Part shown: positions 1-7,928 of the stretch, piece after piece
How the letters are laid out: the number at the start of each line of letters is the position of its first letter
Position numbering within the stretch: the stretch's first letter is position 1
Translations under genes and position numbers: made by a program
The notes under the pieces: model-generated
Databases searched by the model: none
The model's input: only the letters and a program-made list of their open reading frames with translations
Told to the model about the DNA's origin: nothing
NCBI GenBank assembly: GCA_018266375.1
Contig: JAFEAO010000004.1
Location: 1-64,000 of the forward strand
Reading direction: 5' to 3'
Length of the DNA stretch: 64,000 bases
Source: Bdellovibrionales bacterium
Lineage (GTDB): Bacteria; Bdellovibrionota; UBA1018; CAIMNF01

Positions 1-29
1 GACCAGTTTTGCCCGGGCAGGTCAACTGG

Positions 30-1679
30 ATGGGAAGCGATCGGCGCGCAGTCACCATCATTCGAAAAAGCTCCAAAGAGCAGTCGATTGTTTCTCACGA
101 AACCCAAGAAGCAGAGATTCTCTCCTATTGCGAGTCGATCGGATTGAAGCTCGACGAGCGGGATATTTTTCGAATCGTCGAGAGTGCGAAAAACTCTGAC
201 GATCGAAAAAAGTATGCGGCGGCGATCAACTCGGCTCTTGCCCGCGGGATCCGTCACGTCTTGTTTTACATGTATGACCGCGAAGCGAGAAATCTTACCG
301 ACAACGAGAAAAACGAAAAGCTCGTCAAAGCCGATCTGATCGTTCTTCACTACGTCCGCGAAAACAAAGTGCTGCACAGGGATAGCTCCGACTCTGATTT
401 CTTCATCCGCGACGTGCAGGCGGCCGCCAACAAGCAGTACATTCGAAATCTCCAAGTGAAGGTTGTCGATGCCATGAAGCAGAAGGCGACGATGGGCTGG
501 TATCCCAGCAACAATGTGCCTCTAGGTTACTCGACAAAAAAGATGACTGATGAGAGTGGGCGCACGCTTAAGCGCGGAGCAACTGTCGGCGTAAGCCCCA
601 ACGAAAAATTCGTGCGGTGGGTTCAGCGAGAGTTCGAGCTCAGAGCGCGCGGAATGTCTTTTAGGGACATCCGCCAAGCCATTATCGATGAGGGCTTCGT
701 TTCTCACGAAAAGGCTCACAAATATCGAATCGGCGCGATCGAGCAACGGATCAAAAACGTGTTCTACTCAGGGCGATTTGTTTGGAGGGACATCGAGTAT
801 CCGGGCAAGCATCCCATCATCATTCCTCCGGCAATCTATCAGGCAGCCCAACGCGTGGGTCGCGGCTTCAAGCGCAGGGTTTTCGATCCAGAAAACGGCG
901 TCTTCGCCGGAGGCTGGCTCAAGTGCGCAGTGTGCGGGTGCAACATGGTTTACGATCCGAAGAAGAAGGTCGCGCGCACGACCGGAAAGGTGACCATCTT
1001 TCACTATTACCATTGTTCCAACGGGCGCATGATGCACGCGTCTCAGGCAGGCATGAACCTCAACGAGAATCGGATCTGGGAGCAATTGGAGCGCGTGGTG
1101 GACGGAATCAGTATTACTCCGAAGCTCGCCAAGGATATCGCTGACGCGCTCAACGACGGCCAGAAAAAGGCGGCCTCAAGCGGTCACCGTCGCATCGGCG
1201 AATTGAAGGATGCTATCGCGCAACTTGAAGCGCGTGAGGATCAAGCCTACGATAATATGGAACGTGGAAATATCGACGCCGAAGGGTATCGTCGGCAAGT
1301 GAAGCGTTTTCGCCAGGAGCGTTTGGACTTGAATGCCGCGATTCAGTCGGTTCAAACCGACATTAACGGCGGTTTCCGCGAAACTGCGCTAACTACTCTC
1401 GAACTTTGTAAGGAGGCAAAATCACTATACAAAACCCGATCAGTACTAGAACGCGCTGATTTCATAAAAAGGCTGGTATCGAACCCGCGAGTGAACGGCG
1501 TAAATGTTGAATATGATATAAAAAAGCCATTTTCGGTATTAACGAAAATGGCCCTAACTGAAAATTGGTGCACCCGCCAGGACTCGAACCTGGAACCCTC
1601 TGATCCGAAGTCAGATACTCTATCCATTGAGCTACGGGTGCATTGCCGGAGCGGAAAACTTGACTTTATCCTAGCCTAA
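30..1679 (+). CDS. Large serine recombinase (integrase/resolvase family)
   Basis: Site-specific DNA recombinase that would integrate or excise a mobile element through a serine-DNA intermediate. The N-terminal catalytic domain begins IIRKSSKEQ, matching the family R-x-S motif with Ser14 as probable nucleophile. A 'Recombinase' DNA-binding domain follows (about 160-290), then a zinc ribbon with CAVC and a later YHC (about 300-340), then a coiled coil typical of large serine recombinases. The ATG at 30 places the catalytic motif at the usual distance from the N terminus. A TTG at 9 is in frame and the frame is open to the window edge, so a longer gene is possible. The last ~37 codons run antisense through tRNA-Arg, so the native C terminus was probably altered by integration at the tRNA 3' end. 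Family call is secure; activity is unknown. Confidence 0.88.
   Translation: MGSDRRAVTIIRKSSKEQSIVSHETQEAEILSYCESIGLKLDERDIFRIVESAKNSDDRKKYAAAINSALARGIRHVLFYMYDREARNLTDNEKNEKLVKADLIVLHYVRENKVLHRDSSDSDFFIRDVQAAANKQYIRNLQVKVVDAMKQKATMGWYPSNNVPLGYSTKKMTDESGRTLKRGATVGVSPNEKFVRWVQREFELRARGMSFRDIRQAIIDEGFVSHEKAHKYRIGAIEQRIKNVFYSGRFVWRDIEYPGKHPIIIPPAIYQAAQRVGRGFKRRVFDPENGVFAGGWLKCAVCGCNMVYDPKKKVARTTGKVTIFHYYHCSNGRMMHASQAGMNLNENRIWEQLERVVDGISITPKLAKDIADALNDGQKKAASSGHRRIGELKDAIAQLEAREDQAYDNMERGNIDAEGYRRQVKRFRQERLDLNAAIQSVQTDINGGFRETALTTLELCKEAKSLYKTRSVLERADFIKRLVSNPRVNGVNVEYDIKKPFSVLTKMALTENWCTRQDSNLEPSDPKSDTLSIELRVHCRSGKLDFILA
1566..1641 (-). tRNA. tRNA-Arg (anticodon TCG)
   Basis: Full cloverleaf on the minus strand. 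Acceptor arms are GCACCCG and CGGGTGC with discriminator A and an encoded CCA (1566-1568). The D arm is AGCTCAATGGATAGAGT, the anticodon loop CTTCGGA gives TCG (reads CGA), and the T arm contains GGTTCGAGTCC. Its 3' end faces the recombinase gene, the usual geometry for an element integrated at a tRNA 3' end. Confidence 0.95.
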
Positions 1680-1697
1680 ACCGCCAGATTACTGCAA
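1668..1697 (-). promoter_or_regulatory. Probable sigma70 promoter of tRNA-Arg
   Basis: On the minus strand TTGCAG (1697-1692) and TAGGAT (1673-1668) are separated by 18 bp. A start near 1661 would leave about a 20-nt leader before the tRNA. Assigned from consensus likeness and position only. Confidence 0.4.
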
Positions 1698-1707
1698 TAC
1701 TGGTCAT

Positions 1708-1986
1708 ATGAAAACTAACACTATCCTCTTAAGTTCGATCATTTCTGGGTTCCTCATCCTCGCTCCGGTTGCAAAAGCCGAAGACGCCGCTGCTCCAGCA
1801 GCGAAAGCCGAAAAAGCTCCTGAAGCTAAAAAGGCCAAGCACCCGAAAGAGTGCGAATGCGGCGACTGCAAAAAGCACAAGTGCGAAAAGAAAGAGTGCG
1901 AACACTGCGCCGGTCACAAACACATGGACGGCGAAAAAGCAGGCGAGCACAAAGACGAAGCCAAAAAAGACGAAGCGAAGAAATAA
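1708..1986 (+). CDS. Small exported Cys/His/Lys-rich protein, probable metal binder
   Basis: 92-residue protein with a Sec signal peptide (MKTNTILLSSIISGFLILAPVAKA). A low-complexity Ala/Lys/Glu stretch follows, then a core rich in potential metal ligands: CECGDC, KHKCEKKECEHC and HKHMDGE, giving seven Cys and several His in about 35 residues. The tail is repeats of the type KDEAKK. No family was recognised. Composition suggests a periplasmic metal buffer or chaperone for a thiophilic metal; this is inference. It is monocistronic and ends just before a strong hairpin terminator. Confidence 0.75.
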   Translation: MKTNTILLSSIISGFLILAPVAKAEDAAAPAAKAEKAPEAKKAKHPKECECGDCKKHKCEKKECEHCAGHKHMDGEKAGEHKDEAKKDEAKK

Positions 1987-2011
1987 TCGCGAGTCGAACA
2001 AATTCTAAATC

Positions 2012-2046
2012 AAAAAGGCGCTCCGGAACTTCCGAGGCGCCTTTTT
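2012..2046. terminator. Bidirectional rho-independent terminator
   Basis: Ten-base arms AAAAAGGCGC (2012-2021) and GCGCCTTTTT (2037-2046) form a perfect stem with A-run and T-run at its base. It lies between two convergent genes and can terminate both. Confidence 0.85.
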
Positions 2047-2106
2047 ATTTGTGGATCGGTGTGAGTGATCGGGTGACCCGGCACTCACGTGTAATTGATT
2101 GAACCG

Positions 2107-3195
2107 TTATTGAACCACCTGTGAAGCGTCGTAGATTTTCTGAATCGCTTGGAAACCGTCTTTGAATTCGATCTTGGCGGTTGGCTTCCAGAAGAGGTCC
2201 GGGTGCTTGTACTTGGTAATCCATGAGCCGCCGGTGATGTTGTCGTTGGCGTCGGTTTCCAAGAGGTACTCGACTTCTTGAACTTCAGAGCGGTAGTTTG
2301 ACGTGCCGACGACCGGATCCCAGTTCGTTGGTTTGATGCCCGGATCCGGATCGTCTTCGGCGTACATCATCTTGGCTTTAACTTGGTAAGATTTACCACC
2401 GTTTTTGGTATAGCCGCTACCGACGATTTGGAATTCAAAGCCGTAAATCGGTTGGTTCCAAGTCTCTTTGCCGATTTCGATGTCGGATGCAAAAGACTTG
2501 CCGCGAAGGCCGATTTCGTTGGCCAAAATCACGTGGTAGGCGCCGGGGTTGATGTCCGCGCAGCGGCCAGTACCGAGACGCATGCCCAAGCCGCCGATGC
2601 AGTAGCTGCCGACAAATACCGGTTTAAGTTCAGCGTAGAGCGAGCCGTAATAAGACATGAGTGCTTTGACGTCGGACGATCCGAAAGGAATTTCGATTCC
2701 GTCCGGATTTTTGATCGTGACCGGTTTCGGTTCCGGGAACTGAATCGCCGAAGCGGTCCAACCGTCGCATACGCCTTCAAAATCTTTTGCGCGAGGAGTG
2801 ATACTGCCCGCGATCGAAGTGGTGAGCGGGAAATCATAGTGACCTTGCACGAGATCGAATTTCTCGGCGGGGGAGAGTGCGGCGAGGTCGGTCGCGTTCA
2901 TCGATGCGATTGCCGCGCGTGAACTCGGGATAACGTTGTAGTAACCGGTCGGTTGCGGCGAGTTCCAGCGGTAGTTGATGCTGCCTTTATTGCGTGGCCA
3001 ATAACTGTCCGACCAGGGGCGGGTTTTTTCCGGGATCATTCCGGTGAGCGGGAGAGCCGATAAGCGGTACTCGTAGTTGTCTTCAAAGTTTGTCGGGTTG
3101 TTTGAGCTATCCCAACGGTCAGCGCGAGCGCTGCTTCCGAGGATCACTGTTGCGGCTGCGATAACGGTTAAAAGGGTGTGGAGTGAGGGTTTCAT
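2107..3195 (-). CDS. Secreted transglutaminase-elicitor-like protein
   Basis: 362-residue exported protein with signal peptide MKPSLHTLLTVIAAATVILGSSARA. The core resembles the 'transglutaminase elicitor' family first known from oomycetes, which also occurs in bacteria. It has a Cys in CDGWTASA (about residue 146), a His in DINPGAYHVILANEIGL (about 225) and an Asp/Trp motif in FASDIEIGKETWNQP (about 243). These suit a Cys-His-Asp papain-like triad able to cross-link or cleave Gln-containing substrates. The rest is aromatic-rich with no other recognised domain. It is the only gene of its unit. Family assignment is from motif memory without a profile search, so the catalytic role is inferred. 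Confidence 0.65.
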   Translation of the reverse strand: MKPSLHTLLTVIAAATVILGSSARADRWDSSNNPTNFEDNYEYRLSALPLTGMIPEKTRPWSDSYWPRNKGSINYRWNSPQPTGYYNVIPSSRAAIASMNATDLAALSPAEKFDLVQGHYDFPLTTSIAGSITPRAKDFEGVCDGWTASAIQFPEPKPVTIKNPDGIEIPFGSSDVKALMSYYGSLYAELKPVFVGSYCIGGLGMRLGTGRCADINPGAYHVILANEIGLRGKSFASDIEIGKETWNQPIYGFEFQIVGSGYTKNGGKSYQVKAKMMYAEDDPDPGIKPTNWDPVVGTSNYRSEVQEVEYLLETDANDNITGGSWITKYKHPDLFWKPTAKIEFKDGFQAIQKIYDASQVVQ

Positions 3196-3370
3196 GGTTC
3201 AAAGACTCTACTTTCGTTGCCACCCTTTTATCCAAAATTCTTCATGAATCAAAATGAAATGTTTTAAGTACATCATTAGCTGAATCGATGGGTAAAAAAT
3301 GCCCGTCTTCGTCACCCGAAACGTCGCCCAGGGTATTGGGAGGGGATACCAGATATATTTGAATACGGTA

Positions 3371-3394
3371 CCTATTCATGGAAACATGAATAGG
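3371..3394. repeat. Perfect 10-4-10 inverted repeat upstream of the LamG gene
   Basis: Arms CCTATTCATG (3371-3380) and CATGAATAGG (3385-3394) flank GAAA. No T-run follows, so it is not a simple terminator. A -10-like TATACT follows at about 3405, so the repeat would cover the -35 region of a promoter for the gene at 3458. It could be an operator, or a GNRA-capped RNA hairpin if transcription starts upstream. Confidence 0.6.
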
Positions 3395-3457
3395 ACGAAT
3401 GATTATACTCTGCCGACGGCGGTGGCGGCGTTCAAGAAATGACGCGAAGGACCCAAG

Positions 3458-5401
3458 ATGCACCTTTCAAAGTATCTTTATCATAAAATTTTTTCCTTCT
3501 CGCTTCTGATCCTGCTTGTACCCGTTTTTGTTCTTTCTTCATGTCAATTGGAAATCAGATCTCAAGCTTCCGGGCAACCCCTCACGCCTAAATCGACTGA
3601 AATCCTCACCCACGTCGTCTCTGATGGTGGAATCTTCCATATTCAAGCGCTGAGTGCGGCCGAAAAAGAAATCCCATCGACGGGCTCTGCCCCGATTGCG
3701 CTTTGGCATTTAAACGAATCGTCGGCAAGCGACGCGACACCGATCATCGACGCAATGGGAACTCATAACGGCGTTTTGAACACGGATACCGGAGCTGCCA
3801 GCAAAAGCGTACCCGGGCAGTTGAGTGGAGCGATCAATTTCGATGGAACCGGTGATTCGATCGCTATTCCAGCCGCGAGCGACCTCGATTTATCGAGCGG
3901 GGATTACACTATCTGGGCCTGGATCTATCCGTAGACGTTTGGAGGAGCTAACGTCGGAAGAATCATAGAACATGGCGGTTTGAGCGACGGATGGAGCCTT
4001 TACATCGACAATACCGGCGGCGCCAACAATACTTATGGGCTTGATTTCAAGATTAACGGCGCGACGACCGCGCCCGACTTCATTCTCTCGGAAGTCCAGG
4101 CGATCCCGTTGAATCGATGGATACAGGTTGCGGTAACCTGCCAGTCGGGAACGCTCAAAATCTGGGTCAATGGAGGGATCACGGCGCAACAAGCGGGAGT
4201 TTCAGCAATCATAGCATCCGCTTCCCCTATCATCATCGGTAGAAGTTCGACGGCCGCCGATCGTTATTTTTCGGGGATGATTGATGAAGTCGCCATTTGG
4301 AATCGAGCACTTTCGCAAACTGAAATAGAAGCCCTCTACAATCGACAAAAAGGCGATTACGGCAACAACTTGGAGAATTCCTATACCTCAGCCCCGATTG
4401 ATTCGGGAGTTCGTTTGAAATCCTGGTCTACCTTTAGTCCAACCCCGCTAGCCCCCTATAGTAAGCAAATCGTCGCCTCACCCGGTGAGACAAGCGCCTA
4501 CAGCCTAGGTGGAATCGACGTGACGGGGTTGGTTGGATATTGGAACCTGAACGGCGCCGCCGGGCCGATCGCGAACGGAACCGTCTTTACGGATCTATCC
4601 GGGAATGGAAATAATGGAACGGCTGCCAGCAGCGGTTCCATTATGCAAAGGGTGTCCGGAAAACTGAGTGATGGCGTTTATTTTGACGGTAATGATACGG
4701 TCGTGATTCCAAGCAGTCCTTCGCTGAAACTTGGCGCTTATATGACGTTGACGGGATGGGTCCGGCCTGCCGCTTTTCAGGCAGGTTGGCACGCGATCGC
4801 CGGGAAGGGCCTCTATGATTACTGGCTGGAAATCGGCTCTTCATACGGTGGCTACATGCGGCCCTGCATGGGAAGAAACAGCAACCCAACCGACTACGAA
4901 GTGCTCTCGGACGTCCCCATTCCGATTAATCGGTGGTCGTTCGTCGCCGGGACCTATGACGGCACCACCACGAAAATTTACGTCAATGGAGTAATGACCA
5001 ATTCAAGGGTAGTGGGTGGACCGATCCAGGTCAGTGACGACCCTTTTGCGATAGGAAGCGCCGATAGCACGGAGTTTCTAAACGGATCGGTCGACGAGGT
5101 AAGCGTTTGGAATCGCGCTCTCGACGCGAGCGAAATCATGGCGCTTTATCAAAGAGGTGCGATGCAATTGAAATATCAAGTCCGGTCGTGCGCTACATAC
5201 AACTGCTCGGACGCCGCCTTCGTCGGACCGGATCAGACGACAAATACTTTTTTTAGCGATTTTACAAATACGTCTTCCGGGCTTCCGGTTTTCGACATCT
5301 CCGCGATCGTCTCGCCGAATCGCTATATTCAGTATAAAGCGTTTTTCGAATCGGATGATTCGCTTTACAGTCCGAAACTCATGAACGGGGCTTTTCACTA
5401 G
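3458..5401 (+). pseudogene. Lipoprotein with two LamG domains, interrupted by one in-frame TAG
   Basis: An outer-membrane-type lipoprotein gene. It has an N-terminal signal with lipobox LSSC (about residues 24-27) and two concanavalin-like LamG/LamGL domains (about 80-300 and 350-565), each ending in (M/V)DEV-x-(V/I)WNRAL. A Cys-containing C-terminal module follows. The frame is open throughout except for a TAG at 3932-3934, inside the first LamG domain after DYTIWAWIYP; homologous sequence resumes at once (TFGGANVG). There is no frameshift. A nonsense mutation, sequencing error or readthrough would all explain this. Without readthrough only 158 residues are made. LamG domains bind glycans or surface ligands; any adhesion role is inferred. 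Confidence 0.75.
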
Positions 5402-5420
5402 GTACTCTACGTTTATAAGG

Positions 5421-5738
5421 CTAAATCGCTTTGATCCAAGGTGATCCGCAAGCCGCGCAACGATGGCCTTTGGGCGTAAAGATCATCGACAAGACCACGA
5501 GCCACCACACTGCGAGCATGTACGGAGTGTAGGCCGTACCGAAGTAGGCGGCGAGCGTGATCGGCCGCCACGTGACCCCCGGCAGATACCCCGTCAGCCA
5601 CGTGAGAACGAGCGCGAACAACGTCATCGCAAAAAGTCCGATCCAATGTTTGGTGTAGAGTTTCGACGTGCCCTCGTCTTTGCACTCAAAGCACTTCACT
5701 TTGCGCGGAATAAATACAAAGTATTTTAATCGCTCCAT
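5421..5738 (-). CDS. Small membrane protein with split CxxC zinc-ribbon-like pairs
   Basis: 105 residues. An N-terminal CFEC pair (about 16-19) and a C-terminal CAAC pair (about 94-97) flank two hydrophobic membrane segments (about 33-52 and 66-86). If both ends face the cytoplasm, the two CxxC pairs could form one zinc site across the hairpin. It starts 4 nt after the adenosyltransferase gene, so the two are probably co-transcribed. Function unknown; no family recognised. Confidence 0.65.
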   Translation of the reverse strand: MERLKYFVFIPRKVKCFECKDEGTSKLYTKHWIGLFAMTLFALVLTWLTGYLPGVTWRPITLAAYFGTAYTPYMLAVWWLVVLSMIFTPKGHRCAACGSPWIKAI

Positions 5739-5742
5739 GATT

Positions 5743-6291
5743 TTAGACCTTCTTTGGGATCCACTTCGTTTCCGGTTTGCCTTCGAGATGGTTTACGTAC
5801 CGAGCCACCACGAAGAGATAATCGCTCAATCGGTTTAAATATTGAATGAGCTCCGGGCGCAATGTCTCGCTCCCCGAGAGCTCGACGCACGCGCGTTCCG
5901 CACGACGGACAATGGTGCGCGCAAGATGGAACGCCGATCCTGCGCTTCCGCCGCTTGGGAGAATGAAGCTCTTCAACGGTTCCAGATCTTTTTCCATGAT
6001 GTCGATTTCCTGCTCGAGTCGAGTAATCTCGGGAGCACCCATCATGGCGGCCGAGTTCTTGCCCCCAGGAGCGGTCGCCAGCTCGGCCCCCAGTTGGAAT
6101 AGCTCCTCTTGAATACGAGAAAGTCGGGCGACGGGTGCTGAGGTCTTTAAGAAGCTTAAGCCGAGACCGATCATCGAATTCGCCTCGTCCAGAGTGCCGT
6201 AAGCGCTCACCCGAGGGTGCGATTTCTTAACCCGGGAGCCGCCCTGGAGGCCAGTCTCGCCTTTATCGCCGGTTTTGGTATAAATTTTCAT
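5743..6291 (-). CDS. pduO: Corrinoid (cob(I)alamin) adenosyltransferase, PduO type
   Basis: Transfers the adenosyl group of ATP to cob(I)alamin to make adenosylcobalamin. The N-terminal KIYTKTGDKGETGLQGGSRVKK (split motif: TKTGDKG and GG-x-R) is the ATP-binding signature. YGTLDEANSMIG, FILPSGG and HLARTIVRRAERA are further family motifs that line the active site. At 182 residues the length is normal. It is first in a two-gene unit with a small membrane protein. No cobalamin riboswitch was seen upstream and no B12-dependent enzyme is in the window. Confidence 0.93.
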   Translation of the reverse strand: MKIYTKTGDKGETGLQGGSRVKKSHPRVSAYGTLDEANSMIGLGLSFLKTSAPVARLSRIQEELFQLGAELATAPGGKNSAAMMGAPEITRLEQEIDIMEKDLEPLKSFILPSGGSAGSAFHLARTIVRRAERACVELSGSETLRPELIQYLNRLSDYLFVVARYVNHLEGKPETKWIPKKV

Positions 6292-6333
6292 AACTTAAGG
6301 ATATGCCCGCTTCATTTTGACCGCAATAAATTC

Positions 6334-6363
6334 TTGACCGGAGCGGGCCGGGTCGGATATACC
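6334..6363 (+). promoter_or_regulatory. Probable promoter of tRNA-Gly
   Basis: TTGACC (6334-6339) and TATACC (6358-6363) are separated by 18 bp and sit about 25 nt before the mature tRNA 5' end. The same -10 variant, TATACC, is seen elsewhere in the window. Confidence 0.5.
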
Positions 6364-6387
6364 CAAGGTCTGTCCAAATTCTAGCGT

Positions 6388-6464
6388 GCGGGAGTAGCTC
6401 AGTTGGCTAGAGCGCCACGTTGCCAACGTGGAGGTCGAGGGTTCGAGCCCCTTTTCCCGCTCCA
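6388..6464 (+). tRNA. tRNA-Gly (anticodon GCC)
   Basis: Cloverleaf with acceptor GCGGGAG paired to TTCCCGC (one G-U), D arm AGCTCAGTTGGCTAGAGC, anticodon stem CCACG/CGTGG with loop TTGCCAA, T loop GTTCGAG and encoded CCA. A T-rich run follows directly. Confidence 0.96.
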
Positions 6465-6488
6465 TTTTTTGATTTTGGCTGCTTCTCG

Positions 6489-7175
6489 TCAGCTACGATT
6501 TTTCTTTTCAAGCTTTTTCAATCGCTTTAGCTCTTTTTTATGAGCGCGTGCCTTTGTCAACCCGACAAAAAACTCGACGATATAGTCTTTGGCCGACCAG
6601 AGGCTCATCACCACCGAAACGTAAGTCATCCAAAGGCCGATCGTATAGAACGGAACGTGAAAGGGCAGCGGAGTGGGATCGAGATTTTGCACCATCATGA
6701 GTGGGATCGCGATCATTTGAAACGCGGTCTTCCACTTTCCGCCTGGGGAAGCGGCCACGATAATGCCTTCGGCGGATGCTAGCGCGCGCAAGCCCGTGAT
6801 CGTGAGTTCGCGGCAAACCAGGATCATCACGATGAACGGATGAATGCGGCCCAAGCTCTGGAGCATGATGAGCGAGCAAATCACAAGGAATTTGTCGGCG
6901 AGCGGATCCATGAGTTTTCCGTAAATGGTTTCGATATTATATTTGCGCGCGAGGTGCCCATCGAGCCAATCGGTAGCTGCGGCCACGCCGAAAACCGCGG
7001 CGGCTAAAAAATCTCCGCCCCAAGCGCCCATGTTAAGCAGGGCAATAACGGCCGGAACAAAGGCGATCCGGAGAACGGTGAGGTAGTTGGGCGCGGTATG
7101 AAAAGTAAGCTCATCAAAAGGGATTTTGACCTGAATCTTCGTGACTTCGATTTCGGTTTTTGACTCTCCGCTCAT
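6489..7175 (-). CDS. pgsA: CDP-diacylglycerol--glycerol-3-phosphate 3-phosphatidyltransferase
   Basis: Makes phosphatidylglycerol phosphate, the first committed step to phosphatidylglycerol and cardiolipin. The CDP-alcohol phosphotransferase motif is clear: DWLDGHLARKYN followed by GKLMDPLADK (about residues 67-94), with the Asp residues that bind the metal and CDP. Several membrane helices follow. The N-terminal ~25 residues are a hydrophilic extension and the C terminus is a Lys/Arg-rich coil. Other CDP-alcohol transferases (phosphatidylserine or cardiolipin types) are possible but the length and NYLTVLRI start favour PgsA. Confidence 0.87.
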   Translation of the reverse strand: MSGESKTEIEVTKIQVKIPFDELTFHTAPNYLTVLRIAFVPAVIALLNMGAWGGDFLAAAVFGVAAATDWLDGHLARKYNIETIYGKLMDPLADKFLVICSLIMLQSLGRIHPFIVMILVCRELTITGLRALASAEGIIVAASPGGKWKTAFQMIAIPLMMVQNLDPTPLPFHVPFYTIGLWMTYVSVVMSLWSAKDYIVEFFVGLTKARAHKKELKRLKKLEKKNRS

Positions 7176-7236
7176 GTTCCCATTAATTGTGCACGAGCGG
7201 TTTGCATTTAGCTAGAATTTCGATGAGGATAAAGGC

Positions 7237-7923
7237 ATGCCGACCTCTGAAAAACGACGACTTCCCCGGTTTCATATCACTCCATGTCAGTTTCACGATC
7301 AGAAGCTCGATCGAACCTATGCGGTGCAAGATATCTCCGTCGGCGGGCTCGCGATCCGTTTAGTCGATCGAACTGACTTGGGTGAGTTTCCGGTGGGGAT
7401 CAAACGCAAAGGCGTCATTAAGATCGAAGGTCTCAAAACCGAGTGTGAGATTCAGGTCCGCTACATCAAGGGAAGTTTGATCGGTACCGAGTGGGTCAAT
7501 CCATCCCGCGAGTTGATCGAGCACATCGATGAGATTTCAAGTCCTGAAACCTTGGGCGGAAATTTAAAAGAATACCCGCTTCCCGACGTGCCGAACACGC
7601 TTTGGTACCACAATCCGATCGGCGTGGACCTGCTCGTCTATAAGCAAGACCCGGGCGGGTTTCAACGGTGGACGCTTTACATCCATCAGAGCTTCGTGCA
7701 ATGGGATCGTCAGGATGAGATGCAGTCCGGCCGCACGGTCGCCGAGGACGAAGAGGGTTATGCGCACGGACTCGTGCAGCTTGAGACTCGAATGATCGAT
7801 TACGATGCGACCCCGGATCAGCGTTTGATCGAGTCGGGCAAAGCGTTGCTGGCTGGTGCGATCAAAGCGGGCAAAATCACCGACGAAGACGTACAACAGT
7901 TTATTAAAAAGAGTTTGGAGTAG
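7237..7923 (+). CDS. PilZ-domain protein, candidate c-di-GMP receptor
   Basis: 228 residues. The N-terminal PilZ domain (about 5-100) has the two c-di-GMP-binding elements: the arginine motif EKRRLPRF and DISVGGLAIR. The second half (about 120-228) resembles no family I know; it contains LWYHNPIGVDLLVYKQ. The gene ends 5 nt before the glpX start codon, so the two are almost surely co-transcribed. That places a c-di-GMP sensor next to fructose-1,6-bisphosphatase. No output domain is seen, so a protein-protein effector role is inferred. Confidence 0.75.
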   Translation: MPTSEKRRLPRFHITPCQFHDQKLDRTYAVQDISVGGLAIRLVDRTDLGEFPVGIKRKGVIKIEGLKTECEIQVRYIKGSLIGTEWVNPSRELIEHIDEISSPETLGGNLKEYPLPDVPNTLWYHNPIGVDLLVYKQDPGGFQRWTLYIHQSFVQWDRQDEMQSGRTVAEDEEGYAHGLVQLETRMIDYDATPDQRLIESGKALLAGAIKAGKITDEDVQQFIKKSLE

Positions 7924-7928
7924 CCTAC

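Noticed and set aside
2383-2922. 179-codon plus-strand ORF opposite the transglutaminase-elicitor-like gene
   Set aside because: Shadow frame of a gene with signal peptide and family motifs; Arg/Val/Phe-rich sequence typical of antisense translation.
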